From: Tetrahymena elliotti 4EA
Taxonomy: Eukaryota; Ciliophora; Oligohymenophorea; Hymenostomatida; Tetrahymenidae
NCBI GenBank assembly: GCA_000231825.2
Contig: JH720317.1
Coordinates: 313,161 to 377,160, forward strand
Direction: 5' to 3'
DNA length: 64,000 nucleotides
The first letter of the stretch is position 1; the number at the start of each line of letters is the position of its first letter. Positions 39,401-51,696 of the stretch are shown here, one piece after another. The notes beneath the pieces were generated by a model. That model had not been told where the DNA came from. It did no database searches and saw nothing but the letters and a program-made list of their open reading frames with translations. The position numbers and the translations under genes are program-made.

Positions 39401-40103
39401 CTCCCTTTTAAAAATTATTTTGAGAAAAAGATAATCTTATGAATTCAATTTATTTATTTAAAAAAACAAAATAAACATTGGTAAATATTTTTACTAAAGG
39501 AAAAGAGTCAAAGTTTAGAGATTAGGACATTTCACTAACTCAGATCCTAATCCCTATGCTCCAGTTTAACCAATATCATTTCTTCTTTAAAAAATTATAA
39601 AGAAATATTATAATATTTAAAGAATGAGAAAAAGATAAAAAAGTGAGTGAATTAAATATGGAAATGTCAAATGAACAAATAATGAGTAAACAAAATTTTT
39701 TACTCATAAATTAATGTCTTTTTTAATAATTTATTTAAAAAAGCTTAATAAATATTTAAAAACTATTTTACTAGAGGTAGAGAGTCAAAATTTTAAGATT
39801 AGAGCACTTTGCTAACGCAGATCCTAGTTCTAATACCCCATTTTCCCCAATATTATTCTTGCTAAAAATGATAAAAATAAATATTAAATTAAAAAAAAAT
39901 AAATTAATAAAAGAGATATCAAGTAAATTCCCAAATTAGTCAGCCAGCCAAGAATAAATTAAAAGTCTTTATTGATTAAAATATGTCTAATTAATATTGA
40001 AAAACTATTTTACTAGAGGTTAAGAGTCAAAGTTTAGAGATGAGAGCATTTAGCTAACTCAGAACCTAATATTTTTAGACCAAATTAGCCAATTGTGTTT
40101 TAA
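36468..40103 (-). CDS. leucine-rich-repeat protein encoded one repeat per exon (5' end not found)
   Basis: Exons: 40103-40014, 39861-39772, 39584-39495, 39404-39315, 39135-39046, 38830-38741, 38599-38510, 38340-38251, 38097-38008, 37870-37781, 37641-37552, 37340-37251, 37095-37006, 36836-36747, 36555-36468. The first fourteen are each exactly 90 nt, flanked by phase-2 GT..AG introns of 90-215 nt, and free of TGA. Each encodes one 30-residue repeat of the ribonuclease-inhibitor-like type: N-x-I-G-x-x-G-A-x-G followed by LGSELAKCSNLQTLTLDL. The last exon starts a repeat (ENQIGEMDV) and ends VKRLVELSLK then TGA. About 449 residues are covered. Such LRRs usually bind proteins. No start exon or other domain could be placed upstream; ciliate relatives may carry kinase or F-box parts there. 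Confidence 0.88.
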
Positions 40104-40259
40104 CTTTTAAATGTATTAAATTAAATGTGAAATAATGAAATGTTTAAAAAATTAAACAAAGATAAAAAAAACAATTAAATTTGAAAAAAATTAATGTGTA
40201 AATAGAAAATAAACCCACATTATTTGCTCGTAAATAGAGCTTTTATTTACAAAAAAAAA

Positions 40260-40607
40260 ATGGAAAATTTGTGTTTAAGTGTTCCTCTGCAAGAGTTAAA
40301 TTTTATAGAAGAAATTTTTTTTAATTAATAATGTTACCCAACAAAAGAAGCATCCAGACTTAAATACTATGATATGTTAGAGTTTAATAGCTTTAAATAA
40401 ATGAATATTAAAATCTATTTGAACTTCTAAAAATAAGAGTACATCTTTGAGTTTTGTAAAATATTTTTTATCCTTTTTCATGATTTATTTTTTTTATCTT
40501 CTTTTCGAAATTAAATAAAAAAGTAATTAATTAATAAAATTAAATTGAAATAAATAACATTTTCCAATATTAAATTGGTAATGTAAAATTTAGAAGGGAA
40601 GTTATGA
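40260..40607 (+). CDS. possible small protein, 115 residues
   Basis: Starts after ten A residues: MENLCLSVPLQELNFIEEIF, then CYPTKEASRLKYYDMLEFNS and a hydrophobic, Phe-rich centre; ends at TGA 40605-40607. Its first 70 residues are protein-like, yet the opposite strand is also largely open and the length is not significant for this genome. No family recognised. Confidence 0.22.
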
Positions 40608-41070
40608 ATTAAATTATTTAGACTCTTAAATAAGATTTTAAATATTTTATTCTTCTCAAAAATATTTTTTTCACTCTGTCTTTTTTTTTTCCAAAATAAA
40701 AACATTTATATTAATTATCTCCTATTAATTTTGAATTTATAATAAATTATTAAATAATCTGCAAAACTAAAAAATATGACTAATTAAACTTTTTTCATCA
40801 AACATATAAGTATTTTTTTTACATTTAAGTACTACTTTGTGTTTAATACCATAATTCTTCTCTAACCTCTAGTGAAATACGAGGACTACCTATTTTTTAT
40901 ATCTTTTTTTTCAAAATGGTCAGAGGATTTTGAAGAAAACATGAAAAATAATTACTATCATAAATATTTGAAAATAAAATAAAAAATTTCTATCAAAAAT
41001 GAATGAAAAATAAAATCATTTATCTTCAAAAATAAATAAAAAAATATTGAATCAATTTTTTTAAAAGATA

Positions 41071-41145
41071 TTTCCCCAAAGAAATTTAGGAATAATTTGA
41101 TTAGTCATTTTTCCCCAAAGAAATTTAGGAATAATTTGATTAGTC
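41071..41145. repeat. tandem duplication, period 39 bp
   Basis: The 36-base core beginning TTTCCCCAAAGAAATTTAGG and ending GATTAGTC is present twice without mismatch (from 41071 and from 41110). Confidence 0.9.
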
Positions 41146-41404
41146 GACAATAAAAAAAATTTCAAATTGATTTCAAATTAATTTGATTAATATTTTTGAT
41201 TCATTTTGCATTGAAAATATTTGATCATAGGTATGTATTTTAAGAAGTTAATTTAATTTTGACCATTTTTGAAGATATTTTAATTTTAATTATCAAGGCA
41301 GTAGAAAAATAGATACAGTTAAACACGAAGTAAGTTATTTGATATATAATACAATTTGTGAGTGATTAAGTAAGTAATAGTTAATATTATTTGAAAGATA
41401 AAAC

Positions 41405-43889
41405 TCATAATCTTAAACAATAATCAACAGCAACTTCAAGCATACCATCAAGTATTCTTGTATCAGGGACTTAAACAGAAGCACCATATATAGAAGAGCT
41501 AGAGCTATTCTTAAATTTTTCAGGATTCTCTGCAACCTAAAAAATTAAATAGAAGATTTATAATAAATTATATTTTTTAATAATAACTAATTAAGTATTT
41601 AATTACTTCTTTGACTGCTTGCTTAAGATCTTGAATTAACTCTTTTATACGATTAGCAATACCATGAGTTATTGAAATATGAATGGCAGCAGGTTTTTAG
41701 ATACCATTAAATGCCCATCCTTTCTTACTTAAAGCTCCTTCTAAGTGATAAATATTTCTATTAACTCCTTTTTTGTAAACAAGAGCAACAACAACAGTCT
41801 TTGGATTACCAATGACATCAATTTCTTATAATTCGGGTTATTCTTTAATAGCTTAGACTAATTATTTGATGCTTCCAGTGATAAATTTAGATTTTTCAAC
41901 ATACCTATTCATAAATATTTGATTAATTAAAAAATTTTAATAATTAAATTATCATTTACCCTTCTTTACCATGGATTTACATAGCATACCAAGCACCTGC
42001 AATGGGAGCTCCTGCTTTTGAGCCACAAACTGAAGGAGTAGCATAAAAACCACCTGGCCAATCACTAACAGATGTGTAGCAAGAATGTCTTAATTCTATG
42101 GTCTTAAACATGCATACAGAAACACCTTTTGGTGCTAATCCATATTTATGATGATCACAACTGATAGAAGTAACACCTAATTGAATAATTAGTAAATTAA
42201 TAAAGATTTTTAATATCTTGAATATATATTAAGTTTCATGAAATATTCATAGATATTTTTTATTAAGTATATACCATCAACAGTAAAATCGAAAGGAGGA
42301 ATTTCCAAATTGTATTCTTTGGCAAAAGCAACAACAAAGCCACCTAAGCAACAGTCTACGTGAAGACCTATTCCTTTAGATTTAGCAAGCTTAGCTAGTT
42401 AAGGAATAGGATCTATAGTACCATGAGGGAAGTTAGGAACAGATCCAACAAGCTAAATATTAAAAAGTAAATTAAAATAAAAGTGACTTTAAGAAAATAA
42501 TTTTATTTGGAAAATTAAAATAAAGGCTTGCTTTTAAAAGATAACAATTACCATGATTGTGTTAGAGTTGATTCTTTTTTTGATTTCACTGATTTCAACA
42601 ACTGATTCTTTGTTAACAGGGACTCTGATACATTTTACTTTTAAGAAATTGCAAGCTTTGTTGAAAGCAGGGTGAGCTGTAACAGGCATTACTCTAATAT
42701 TTTAACATGAGTAAGTATTTTTAATAAAAAAGTAAATTCATTTATTACATGTTAGGTTCTGTTATGTTTCTATATTTAGCAGCATAATTTCTATGAGCAA
42801 GAACACCCATCATAATAGATTCAGTACCACCAGTTGTTGTGAAACCAAAGCCTTCTTCAGATCCGAATAAATTGCATGTCATTCTAATGATTTCTGCCTC
42901 CATTTGTCTAGCTGCAGGGAAAATATCATAGTGCATAGGGTTATGATATAAGAAACCCTCTATAAAAAAGATGGTTATTTTAATATACAAATTTCATAAA
43001 ATTTAATAAATTTACTAGCAAACTCTGAAACTTCCTTTTCAAACTCTCTGTCATCTCCATATCTAGAACCAGATATCTTTCCTGAGCCAGAGAGCTTATC
43101 GTCTCTTTCAATCCATTCTTTAAATCTCTTTTAGAGGGCAGCTTTATTCATTCCTTTTTCATTTAATTTAGGACATTTTTAGTCTGTGTACTTATCAATA
43201 GTATGTTCAAGTTCATGTTCTAACTTCTACTTGCTCTTTTCAAGTTCTTTCTTGGCAAAAGGTACATAAGTTACAATCAATTTAAATAAATGAGCCTATA
43301 AACTGACATCTCTCTCTATGATAAAAAAATACAAATGATTAAAATTTAGATTTTTTGGAATATAAAAATGCTAGAAAGAAGTGGTTTTCAATACAGTTTT
43401 TGATTCTTTAATAAAAAAATTAATTATAATTCTTTTCAGCTTACTCTCATTATTTATTTTTAAATTAGAATTATGTTTTGAAATAATTTTCATTCACTTT
43501 TTCTCAAATAATTTTTAATCAATTTATTTAAAATTATTTCATTTTTAAATGCTTTGTTTTTTTATTTGATTCTTTCTTAAATTTTAAACTAAAATATGAT
43601 AAGAGCTGCAAAAGAAATTATTAATTATTTTTTATTTACCTTTGAAAATAAACTAGAGGATGTTATAGATGGTTTTTAAGACAAAAAGAAGACAGAAGAA
43701 ACCAATGACTATGAGAACAGATTGATCAAAATAATCTAAATCATTTTTTCTACAAAAATCAATGAATTTTGATTCATACTAGTGTGTGAAAGGATGAATT
43801 ATATTGTATAAATGATCTCTTGTATATCTATAAGCTTCTAATAAATCAGAAGTAGTGAGACCTGTGATAAATTTGCGAACTATCTCCAT
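41405..43889 (-). CDS. sphingosine-1-phosphate lyase
   Basis: Predicted 575 residues (animal enzyme about 568) in eight exons: 43889-43640, 43315-43016, 42959-42749, 42693-42552, 42452-42275, 42176-41960, 41904-41607, 41536-41405; introns 55-324 nt. This PLP-dependent enzyme of the ER membrane splits sphingosine-1-phosphate into phosphoethanolamine and a long-chain aldehyde. Visible features: one N-terminal membrane helix (about 60-80, [15 protein letters not shown]), the family signature [38 protein letters not shown], the PLP-binding HVDCCLGGF, and the lysine loop [15 protein letters not shown] with Lys371 as the presumed Schiff base. The lysine loop has CDHHKYG where the family usually shows VDTHKYG. 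The C-terminus ends [20 protein letters not shown], also near the usual end. All key residues are present, so it should be active. Confidence 0.94.
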
Positions 43890-45404
43890 AAATAAAGAAA
43901 GAAAACCTTTTTTTATTCCTACTTTTAGTTTTTATCCTACTTTAATTTTTTGATTTAAATATTTTTTTCATAATCTTGGATTATAGCTGGATGTTTTTAA
44001 ACCACAAAATCTGCCTTTATGTATTACAATTATTTAATTTTTAAATTATTTCTGTATAAAAATACAATGTAAATGAATTATTTATTAATTTAAAAAAAGA
44101 ATGTAATTCACTTGGCTAAGTAGTAATTAACTGAATAAGAAAAGTGATAATTTGATATATTCAATGTTGAGAGATTTAAATAGATTTATAGAGGATTAAG
44201 ACTGCTTGTTATGGTCATTAATTTTATTTAGGTTATTATACTTTTGAGGTAAAATGCACTTAAATAGCGTCATTTTAAATTTGATAATAAAACTTTACAA
44301 GAGGTATGTCAATTATTAACAGAAAGTTTCAGAATGATTTTTAATTTAAAGGTGCATTAAATTAATTATAATGATCAAATTTAAAGAAAATTAATCGAAT
44401 TTTCTTTATTCATTTTTATATGAAAAATTTCTTTTGATATTTATTTTTCTGCTTCATTCTGATGAGAAAAGTAAAGTTTTGTGTCAACTTTAACAATCCA
44501 AAAACAAAACTCAATAACTTTTTTGTGAATAAAACTTTCTCCTAAAAACAAATTAATAATTCACTCAAGATGTGTTTAGAAGTGTGTTCTATCTTTGATT
44601 TCTAATATTTTTACATTAAAATAGAATTGCTCTCTTCAAAGTTATCTTGAAATTTTAAGAAAAATTTATTTTCATCTAAATAAATAAAAAAGTGTAAATA
44701 AAAAGTGAGCTTTTGAAAAGTAACTCAGTGTAATTTAATTAATTTAAATTGTAAAAAATTTTAATCATTTTAGTTTAGATCTCTTCTTCTTCTTACTTTC
44801 AATATTCCAGTATAATTTACTCCTTCTAAAAGATTTTATAAGTACCTCTTAAATTTATAATAACAATTAATTCAGATTCTACTAAGATTTCTTACACAAA
44901 AAATATCTCAATTTAACCTGTTTATTCTATTCATTCTAATTTATATATCAAATATTCTTTTAGAATCATCTTTTTCAATTCGCTTAAAGAAGAAGCAAAG
45001 AAGTATCTATGCTCCAAAAACATATGTAATCATATTTTAATATTGAATTTTTAAAATGTAAAGAATTTCATAAAATATGGCTAAATATCTCTTTTATTTG
45101 CAAGTAAATTAAATCACACATAAAATCTAAAAAATAAATAAACAATGACCATCTATCCTTTAACTTATCTCTATGTTTATTTACAGATTTAAGTATTTAT
45201 CCAAAAAAAACTAAAGATATTGTAATTATGATTTATTTTAATTTGTTAGTTTTTTTTGCTTTGATTTACTCTTCTTTTCTTTTAAAATAAACACATATTT
45301 GCTTTATAATTTTTAGTAAAAAAGGTAATAAGCATATACAAAATATGAAATTTACAAAAATAAAATATAATAATAAAATTAGGGATGTTTTTCATGTTTT
45401 TATT
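43890..45404. other. intergenic with a possible relic
   Basis: AT-rich. The only coding-like feature is the minus-strand segment 45023-44799 listed as a possible relic. Confidence 0.45.
44799..45023 (-). pseudogene. possible RAWUL/ubiquitin-like relic interrupted by TGA
   Basis: One frame of 75 codons has an internal TGA at codon 31 (44933-44931) and ends at TGA 44801-44799. It reads MFLEHRYFFASSLSELKKMI ... stop ... IEIFFVQEILVESELIVIIN, a YKIF segment, and IILEY before the final stop. Spacing of SLSELKK, IEIFF-x-x-E-x-L and the closing L-x-Y resembles the ubiquitin-like RAWUL fold at the end of polycomb RING proteins. No intron removes the TGA in frame, and no RING part lies upstream. Could be chance. 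Confidence 0.22.
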
Positions 45405-47297
45405 TCATTTTTGATAGAGCAATCTAGCGAGAATAACTTGTATTATATAATGGAAGTATGGGAGATATTGTGGATCTGATTTAGCAGATTCCAAAATGTA
45501 CTTTTTGTCTTTATTTTCAAGTAAGTACATCATCTTGCTTGCCATATCTATGTAGTATTCTATAATATTCTTTTCTCCCAATCTAATAAGTACACAGTTG
45601 CGTTAGTTTTGAGTGAGAGAGCCAGATTCGAGCAATTCTTTATCTTTTACTACAGTTGTCTTGTATTTTAATATAAGTGGGATAAGCAATTCTTGTACTC
45701 TCTACCACATTTTGTGCTCATTTTCAACAGAGAGTGGGGGAGTTTTTTAGGGTAAAAAGGTAAGGCCAGGCTAGTTGGTTTATTCGACGTATTTTCTATG
45801 CGAATCAAATAATCTTCCAAGTTGATTAGGATCACGAATGCAAATAAATCTTAAATATCCTAAAAATCCAGTAGAATTTTATGTTTCGAAATCTTCATTA
45901 ATTCTAGTTAAGCAGCAAACAGGGATACTGCCACCACCAATTAATTTTGCTTTGATAGGCAAAGTAGGATCATCTTCTTCTTGGTCAAAGTTGAAAACAA
46001 CTGGAAGTTCATTGAAATAGTTAATGCCACGATAGTCATTCTATATTAATTAACGACCAGGACGCTCTTCTTCCTTTAATTTTTTAATTATTTCTGTGTG
46101 GTCTTATACATCTACAAAACCATAATTTAAAAAGAGTTTTGAGTTGCACTTGCTTCCATATGAGAAACGAATTTCTTGATTGCGCTAAATCTTTTTTAAA
46201 GCTTTAACTATAAAGCAGTTAGTAGCATCATCAAAGACCCATTCACCTTCTTCCTATCCTGCGTGTATATGATTGAACATATCTGCTAAAGGAACCATAA
46301 CACTTGTTTTGACTTACTTTACTTGAACACCAAAAACTCTTGAATGAGAACAAAGGAAAGCCCAACGGAATTATTCAAATGTATATTCATTTTTGAATTC
46401 AGGAATCACCTAGCTAATTGCTTCAAAGTCAGATTTCATGTCTTCTTTTTATTCTTGAATGAGCTTTAAAGCTGCAGTGCCTTCTAAGTATGAAAGCTCT
46501 TCATCACTAAATAAAGCAGGGAAACTGCTAAGATCTGTGGGCAAGGAATCTATGTATGCCTTGTAATGAGAAGCATCTTTTTTCTTTTATTCTTATAACA
46601 AGAAAAGAGCAAAATAAGCATGCTTCTTTTAGACAAGCTTGATATCCTTTTCTGTCAAAATTTTACAGAAATTTGAAGAGCTTGCAATATCTAAAGTGAT
46701 GACCTATTCTTAAGGAATTGAAATCATAGTCTCATCTACTTAAATAATTCTTTTTGAAACAACACTTCTATTAGAAGCACTAAGATATTTCAACTTGATA
46801 TTTGAAAATTCTCCTTTGTTAGTTTAAATCCAATTCAAAAGATTTTCTGATTTCTTTAATGTTTCTTTATCAGCTTATTCATTTTCTTTATTTTGTTAAT
46901 CGATTTCTTTCTAAATCTACTACTTTAATTTTAAGAGCTCTTCATTGCTTTATTCAATTTAGAGACCTTCTTGTACAGACTTAAGAGCTAAATCTAATTA
47001 ATCTAACTACTAATGAGCTGATGCTTCTCTAACATATACCTAAATGTAATCTTTGTTCAAAGATTTGCAAATCTTGATATCTTAAAGAGATTAACTGAAG
47101 TTTTCTAAAAGATAATAAGCCAATGATCTATTATGGAAATAAGCATAGTTCTTATCATCAAACTTAATAGCTTAATTGTAGTATTCAATAGCTTTGGGGT
47201 AATTCTCTAACTAAAGCTAAACATTACCTTATTCCTTAAGCCTATCTCCTTCAGATACAGCCTATTAATTATTATTTCCCTTCTTTTTGTGAGACAT
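45405..47297 (-). CDS. TPR-SET domain protein (SETD3/Rubisco methyltransferase-like)
   Basis: Single exon, 630 residues. After MSHKKKGNNN come three TPR-like helix pairs (about 15-125): EGDRLKEQGNVQLQLENYPK, AIEYYNQAIKFDDKNYAYFHN and DLALKSVQEGLQIEQ. A helical linker rich in Lys and Glu follows. The SET region begins around 195 and is of the interrupted kind found in SETD3/RLSMT enzymes: a long helical insert, then VMVPLADMFNHIHA (about 330-345), CFIVKALKKIQRNQEIRFSY and GSKCNSKLFLNYGFVD. These supply the N-H pair and the Tyr of the AdoMet and lysine channel. The last 200 residues match the C-terminal substrate-binding lobe of that group. Likely a lysine or histidine methyltransferase acting on a protein; the TPR part would choose partners. 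The target is unknown. Confidence 0.9.
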
Positions 47298-48618
47298 TTT
47301 ACTATTAACCTATTTATTATTATCTGTTTCTATACTTAATAGCCAAAATCTTAAATTTAGTAATTATAAATATTATCTCCTCTATATTAATATCTCAGTT
47401 TTAATGCTAATTATTCTATGATTTGAAGAGTACTAATTTATTTATCTCCACTAAAGTATTTTTTTGGCTTTATTAATTCTACATACTACAAACATGGAGT
47501 CAGTCAGTCAGTCATCTTTGTTTATTCTTATTCTGAAAAAAAAAATATTTATCACTAAATTAAATACAAACATAAAAATTATTTTCCAGTTTTATTGAAA
47601 TTAATAAATAATTTCACAAAATATATAATAAAATTCTAATCTTTAATTGATCATTTAAAAATTTTTTTAGATCTTTTTGTTAGTTCATTTTAATATTATA
47701 TTCTATTTTAATAATTTAAAATAATCCTTCTTAATCATCAAAGTTTTACTTTTTATTTTTGAGTTATTGATTCACATAAAAAATTGGAGAAGAAGTTAGA
47801 TATTCTAGAAATAAGGAAGCCATCAACAAGGCCCCTTACTTCCAAACTCATATTCATCTTCTTCCCCCTCATTATCCTATAATTAAATATGATGAGATCT
47901 CTAAAACAATAAAATTTTGGTTAAAATTAATATCTGCTTAACCTTAAATTGATTTAATTTATTTAAATTTAGAGTTGATTATTTATTAGATCAATACTTA
48001 TTCTTGATAATAAGATAGATAAAACTTAAATTGACTGTATTTTTCATATAATTAAATATGATTTTCAGTTATCATTTAGCTTAAAATTTGAAAATAAAAT
48101 GATCTTTTAAAAACACTTCTTCAAAAATGTATTAAATACAATTCTTGAATTTATTTTAATTATTCATAACAATTATCAGTTTATATTCTCTAAATATTGC
48201 CATGAATCATTCTTATTGACATATTAATTCTTCAAAGGCTTTCAAGATTAGATATTAGTAAGTTTTTTCAAAGATTATTATGAAAATTTAAATGGGTTAG
48301 ATTAATAAAATTAAGAAGGTATTATAATATTATAATATGAGTATTCTTATAAAAAATAATTTGATTTGAAGATATAGATTTAATCCATTATAGTATATGA
48401 ATTTCTAAATGGATTGTAATAGAATGCTGTGTGGGTTTATATTATTTTCATTTGAGATCTAGCATTATTATAAATAATAATATTTTTTATTTTATTTGGA
48501 AAAATCTAATAGAGTTAATAAACAATTAATTAATTTACTTGAATAATCAAAAAATTTGTTTGCAAATATTTGGGTAAATAAATAGAAATAAATAAATAAA
48601 TAAATTTAGTTATTATTA
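47298..48618. other. intergenic with a possible minus-strand terminal exon
   Basis: On the minus strand a short, G-rich stretch reads DNEGEEDEYEFGSKGPC then TGA (47825-47823) directly after a possible acceptor (ATAG). It looks like the acidic end of a small gene. A candidate start is ATG 48222 (MSIRMIHGNIQRIQTDN...), but no donor joining the two in frame was found. Otherwise AT-rich. Confidence 0.3.
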
Positions 48619-51600
48619 ATGGAAGATTAAATCCAAAAAATATAGTTATTTGAAATAGTATAGAACTAGGAAGGTATATCGTTAAGCGTTACAAGTGAAG
48701 CTACTTTACTACTTTCAAAGTATAAGCATAATAATGTGTGAATCATATTTTTAGTTTAAAAAATAGATGAAATAATATCATTAAAATATAATATTTATTA
48801 AATATATCTTTAGATCTTACCAATATGCTGTACAAAGTCATATACACTTTAGCTTCTGAACCTTTTAAATAAAAATAGAGCAGATAATTTTATTTAGACT
48901 TAGGAGTAGCAAAAAGGTGTTCATTTTGTTCATTATTTGCAATGTCTTTTACCAAGAAATAATTATTTAAAATAGATATCTTTTTGATTGATAAGCCTAT
49001 CCCAATGAAGAATGATAGCTTTATAGTTTTGTTTGAAATACCTGATGATGTTGTTTCAATCGATGCAAAAGATTGTAGAAATTCTTTATAATATATTTAT
49101 CTTTCTTTGGCTTTGTACTTAGCTTAATACACACTAATTCCAAAGTAATTAGAATTTTATTTATTATTATCCAGCATGAAATTAAGCTTATTATTTATTC
49201 ATTAATGCAATCAGAAATGAAAATTAACAAATGATTGAACTAAGCACATTAGAGATTACAAGAAGTTTTATTTAGGCTCTTAAAAACTCACAAAAAGAAT
49301 AGAATGAGCTATATTCTACAATAGTAAGCGATTTTGATTAACTCAAGTAAGCTAGCTATTCTTTTAAAGAAAATATATAAAAATTTGTTTTTTCATAAAA
49401 AAACTATTTAGGAATTCTATCAAGTTTTAGCCTAGAACTATTTCTGGTAATCCTATTAAGGGAGAAATAGCATTATATATGATATATGAATTTTAGCAAG
49501 CTTATTCTTAAAAGAAAACAATTGATATAACTAAAACATTTGAAAGCCACTCCTTGATTTATTTTAATAAAATCAAAGATGACCTATTTTCTGTCTTTCT
49601 AAATAAAGTAGATCTTTCTTTCTTTCATTCATTCACTCAAAACTTAAAATAATTAATTCTATTATATTGTTGCAAAAGATAAAAATGCAGTTGAGTGAAA
49701 ATAACTATCCATTTGACACTATCTTCATAGAATCTAACATAAATGAAACAAAAACAGATGTTTTACATGAATATGATTAAAAGGTTAGTGAATTCTCTTA
49801 TCTAAAACAAATTCTTGCACAAAGAAAATCTCTTGAAGAAAAGATAAAATAAGAATATGAAGAAACAATCAAGAAAAATGAAGAAATAAGCGAAGAATTC
49901 TGCACCAATTTACTAGTTCAAATATATGAATACTTTAAATAACAAAACCTCGATCTCTTTACTGAATCTTAGAATAATATTTCAGAAACAACAATCATCG
50001 AGAAGCAATAAATATTTTAAGATTTCATTAAAATTTATATCAGTCATGCAAGGGGTCCTTTCAAATGTAATTAATAAATTTATTTTCAAACAAATTTGGT
50101 ATTTCTAATTCAATTTTATCTTAAAAATGTTTTAATTTGACATTTCATGGCAACTCGTCTAGAAATTAATTAGATTTATTGCATAAAAAATATTAATTCT
50201 GAAATAGAATTTTAACATGAAAATGTCAATCGTTATTTTTTTTATTTTTGGTTATTTTTAGAATTTCATGATTTTTTATTCAACATTCATGGAGACAACT
50301 TATTAAAAAAAATATTTTTGTTAATTTTTAAAAAAGATAAATTGTTAGCAGAAACATAGACTAGATTTACTTTTGAGTTTTTTGATTAGTTTTTTAAGCA
50401 CATTTAGGAACATTTCACTAACTAGTTGGTTGAATAAAAATAATAGCAAAGCGAAATTGAAGAAAGGTTAGTTGAATTAGAAGAGAAATTAACATTATCA
50501 GAATAGTAATATTTGATTGTTTGCTTTTTTGATGCTTATTTTTGAATTTATTACAGAAAAAGTTAAAGGCTGGAAGCAGAAAATGAAAAATTAGAAGAAA
50601 TAAAAAAGGAAAATATTAAAGATTAATAGAAATTATAAGAGTATAAATTTGCAGAAGAGAATAATTAGAAAGAGATAAAATCATTAAAAGAGAAAATAGA
50701 TAAAAAGTAGCAAAAAATAAACAGGTTGTAAGACGAACTAAACAAACAAATCTTAGAGTATAAAAAATAGAATTAAGAATTATCTGATAAGGATTTTAGA
50801 TTGAAAGTTTTGAATGAGAAATTACAAAAGGTAGATGAAATGACAAAGTCTTTATTTTCATCAAATAACTAGATTTCATCATCTTTCAAATCTCAAAATA
50901 ACATGCAGACTTAATTATAAGATTTCAAGGACTACATTTAAAAGGCAGAAAACTCTATCAACAGAATATCTTCTATTAGAGAATCTCTAAACTCTTCAGT
51001 AAAACTTTAAGGATTTATTATTTGCTTAACAAAATTTAATTTAATAGCAATAATTTGAGATTGAAAACATAGTCAAAAAGAGCATTAAATGCAAAGAGAA
51101 AAATCAAATTTAAGAGGATATTATGAAAGCAAGAAAAGAAGAAAGAGAAAATTTTGCCAAAGAAAGAAAGATTCTTGAAGATCAAATAGATTAGCTCACC
51201 AAAGATAAATCTGAATTATTCCAAGAAATTACTTAATGGAAACTTAAAGAGCTTGATTTCAATGTAAACAAAACATTTGATTATTCTAGTCAATATTATT
51301 ATTTTTTAAATTAAAGAAACAAAAACAGTTAGTTGAAGAACTAAAATAATGTATTGAGATTGAGTAACAAAAGTACAATGCTACAATGGAAGTAATTATT
51401 GCATTCTTTCTTCTCTTGAATATTAAATTTTATTTTAAACTAAGTATCTCTAAGTTCAAGTCAAAAAATTCGAAGAATAAGGAGACATTATTTTCATTCT
51501 TAGATAGCAATTAGTTGAATCATAGACAACAGTTGGAGATTAAGAAATGCTTATTGATTTACTTTACCATTTATTACCAGAGCTTATCCTCTATATGAAG

Positions 51601-51696
51601 AAATAACAAAATAAATTATCTAATTGTTTGCAGTCAATCTAGCCTTATACCAATCAAGTAGAACAAATATTGAAATAAAATGGCTTAAAAATATGA
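48619..51696 (+). CDS. coiled-coil protein, 776 residues, ten exons
   Basis: Exons 48619-48673, 48814-49144, 49215-49346, 49412-49607, 49679-50066, 50262-50505, 50557-50998, 51048-51263, 51317-51391, 51445-51696; introns 49-195 nt, sum divisible by three. The first exon (18 residues) is the least certain; translation might begin at the ATG at 48825 instead. The first half is globular and helical (SEPFKQKQSRQFYLDLGVAK; IVLFEIPDDVVSIDA; FTFEFFDQFFKHIQEHF). From about residue 440 a Lys/Glu/Gln-rich coiled coil begins (RLVELEEKLTLSEQ; RLEAENEKLEEIKKEN; KILEDQIDQLTKDKSELFQ). The C-terminus is short and helical. No enzymatic motif, signal peptide or membrane segment. A cytoskeletal or ciliary structural role is plausible but not shown. 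Confidence 0.75.

Larger units (their letters stand above)
40104..41404. other. region upstream of the LRR exons
   Basis: The missing first exon(s) of the LRR gene should lie here or beyond. A minus-strand frame 40705-40478 (MFLFWKKKRQSEKNIF..., 75 residues) is one candidate, but it lacks a donor in frame with the array. The plus-strand frame at 40260-40607 and the 39-bp tandem repeat are listed separately. Confidence 0.35.

Noticed and set aside
36700..40110. Tandem non-coding satellite or array of small RNA genes, or a CRISPR-like repeat-spacer array
   Set aside because: The conserved 90-bp blocks translate into intact LRR units with splice sites and constant phase; spacers behave as introns, and the organism is a eukaryote.
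45838..46020. Plus-strand 60-residue frame
   Set aside because: Antisense to the TPR-SET gene.
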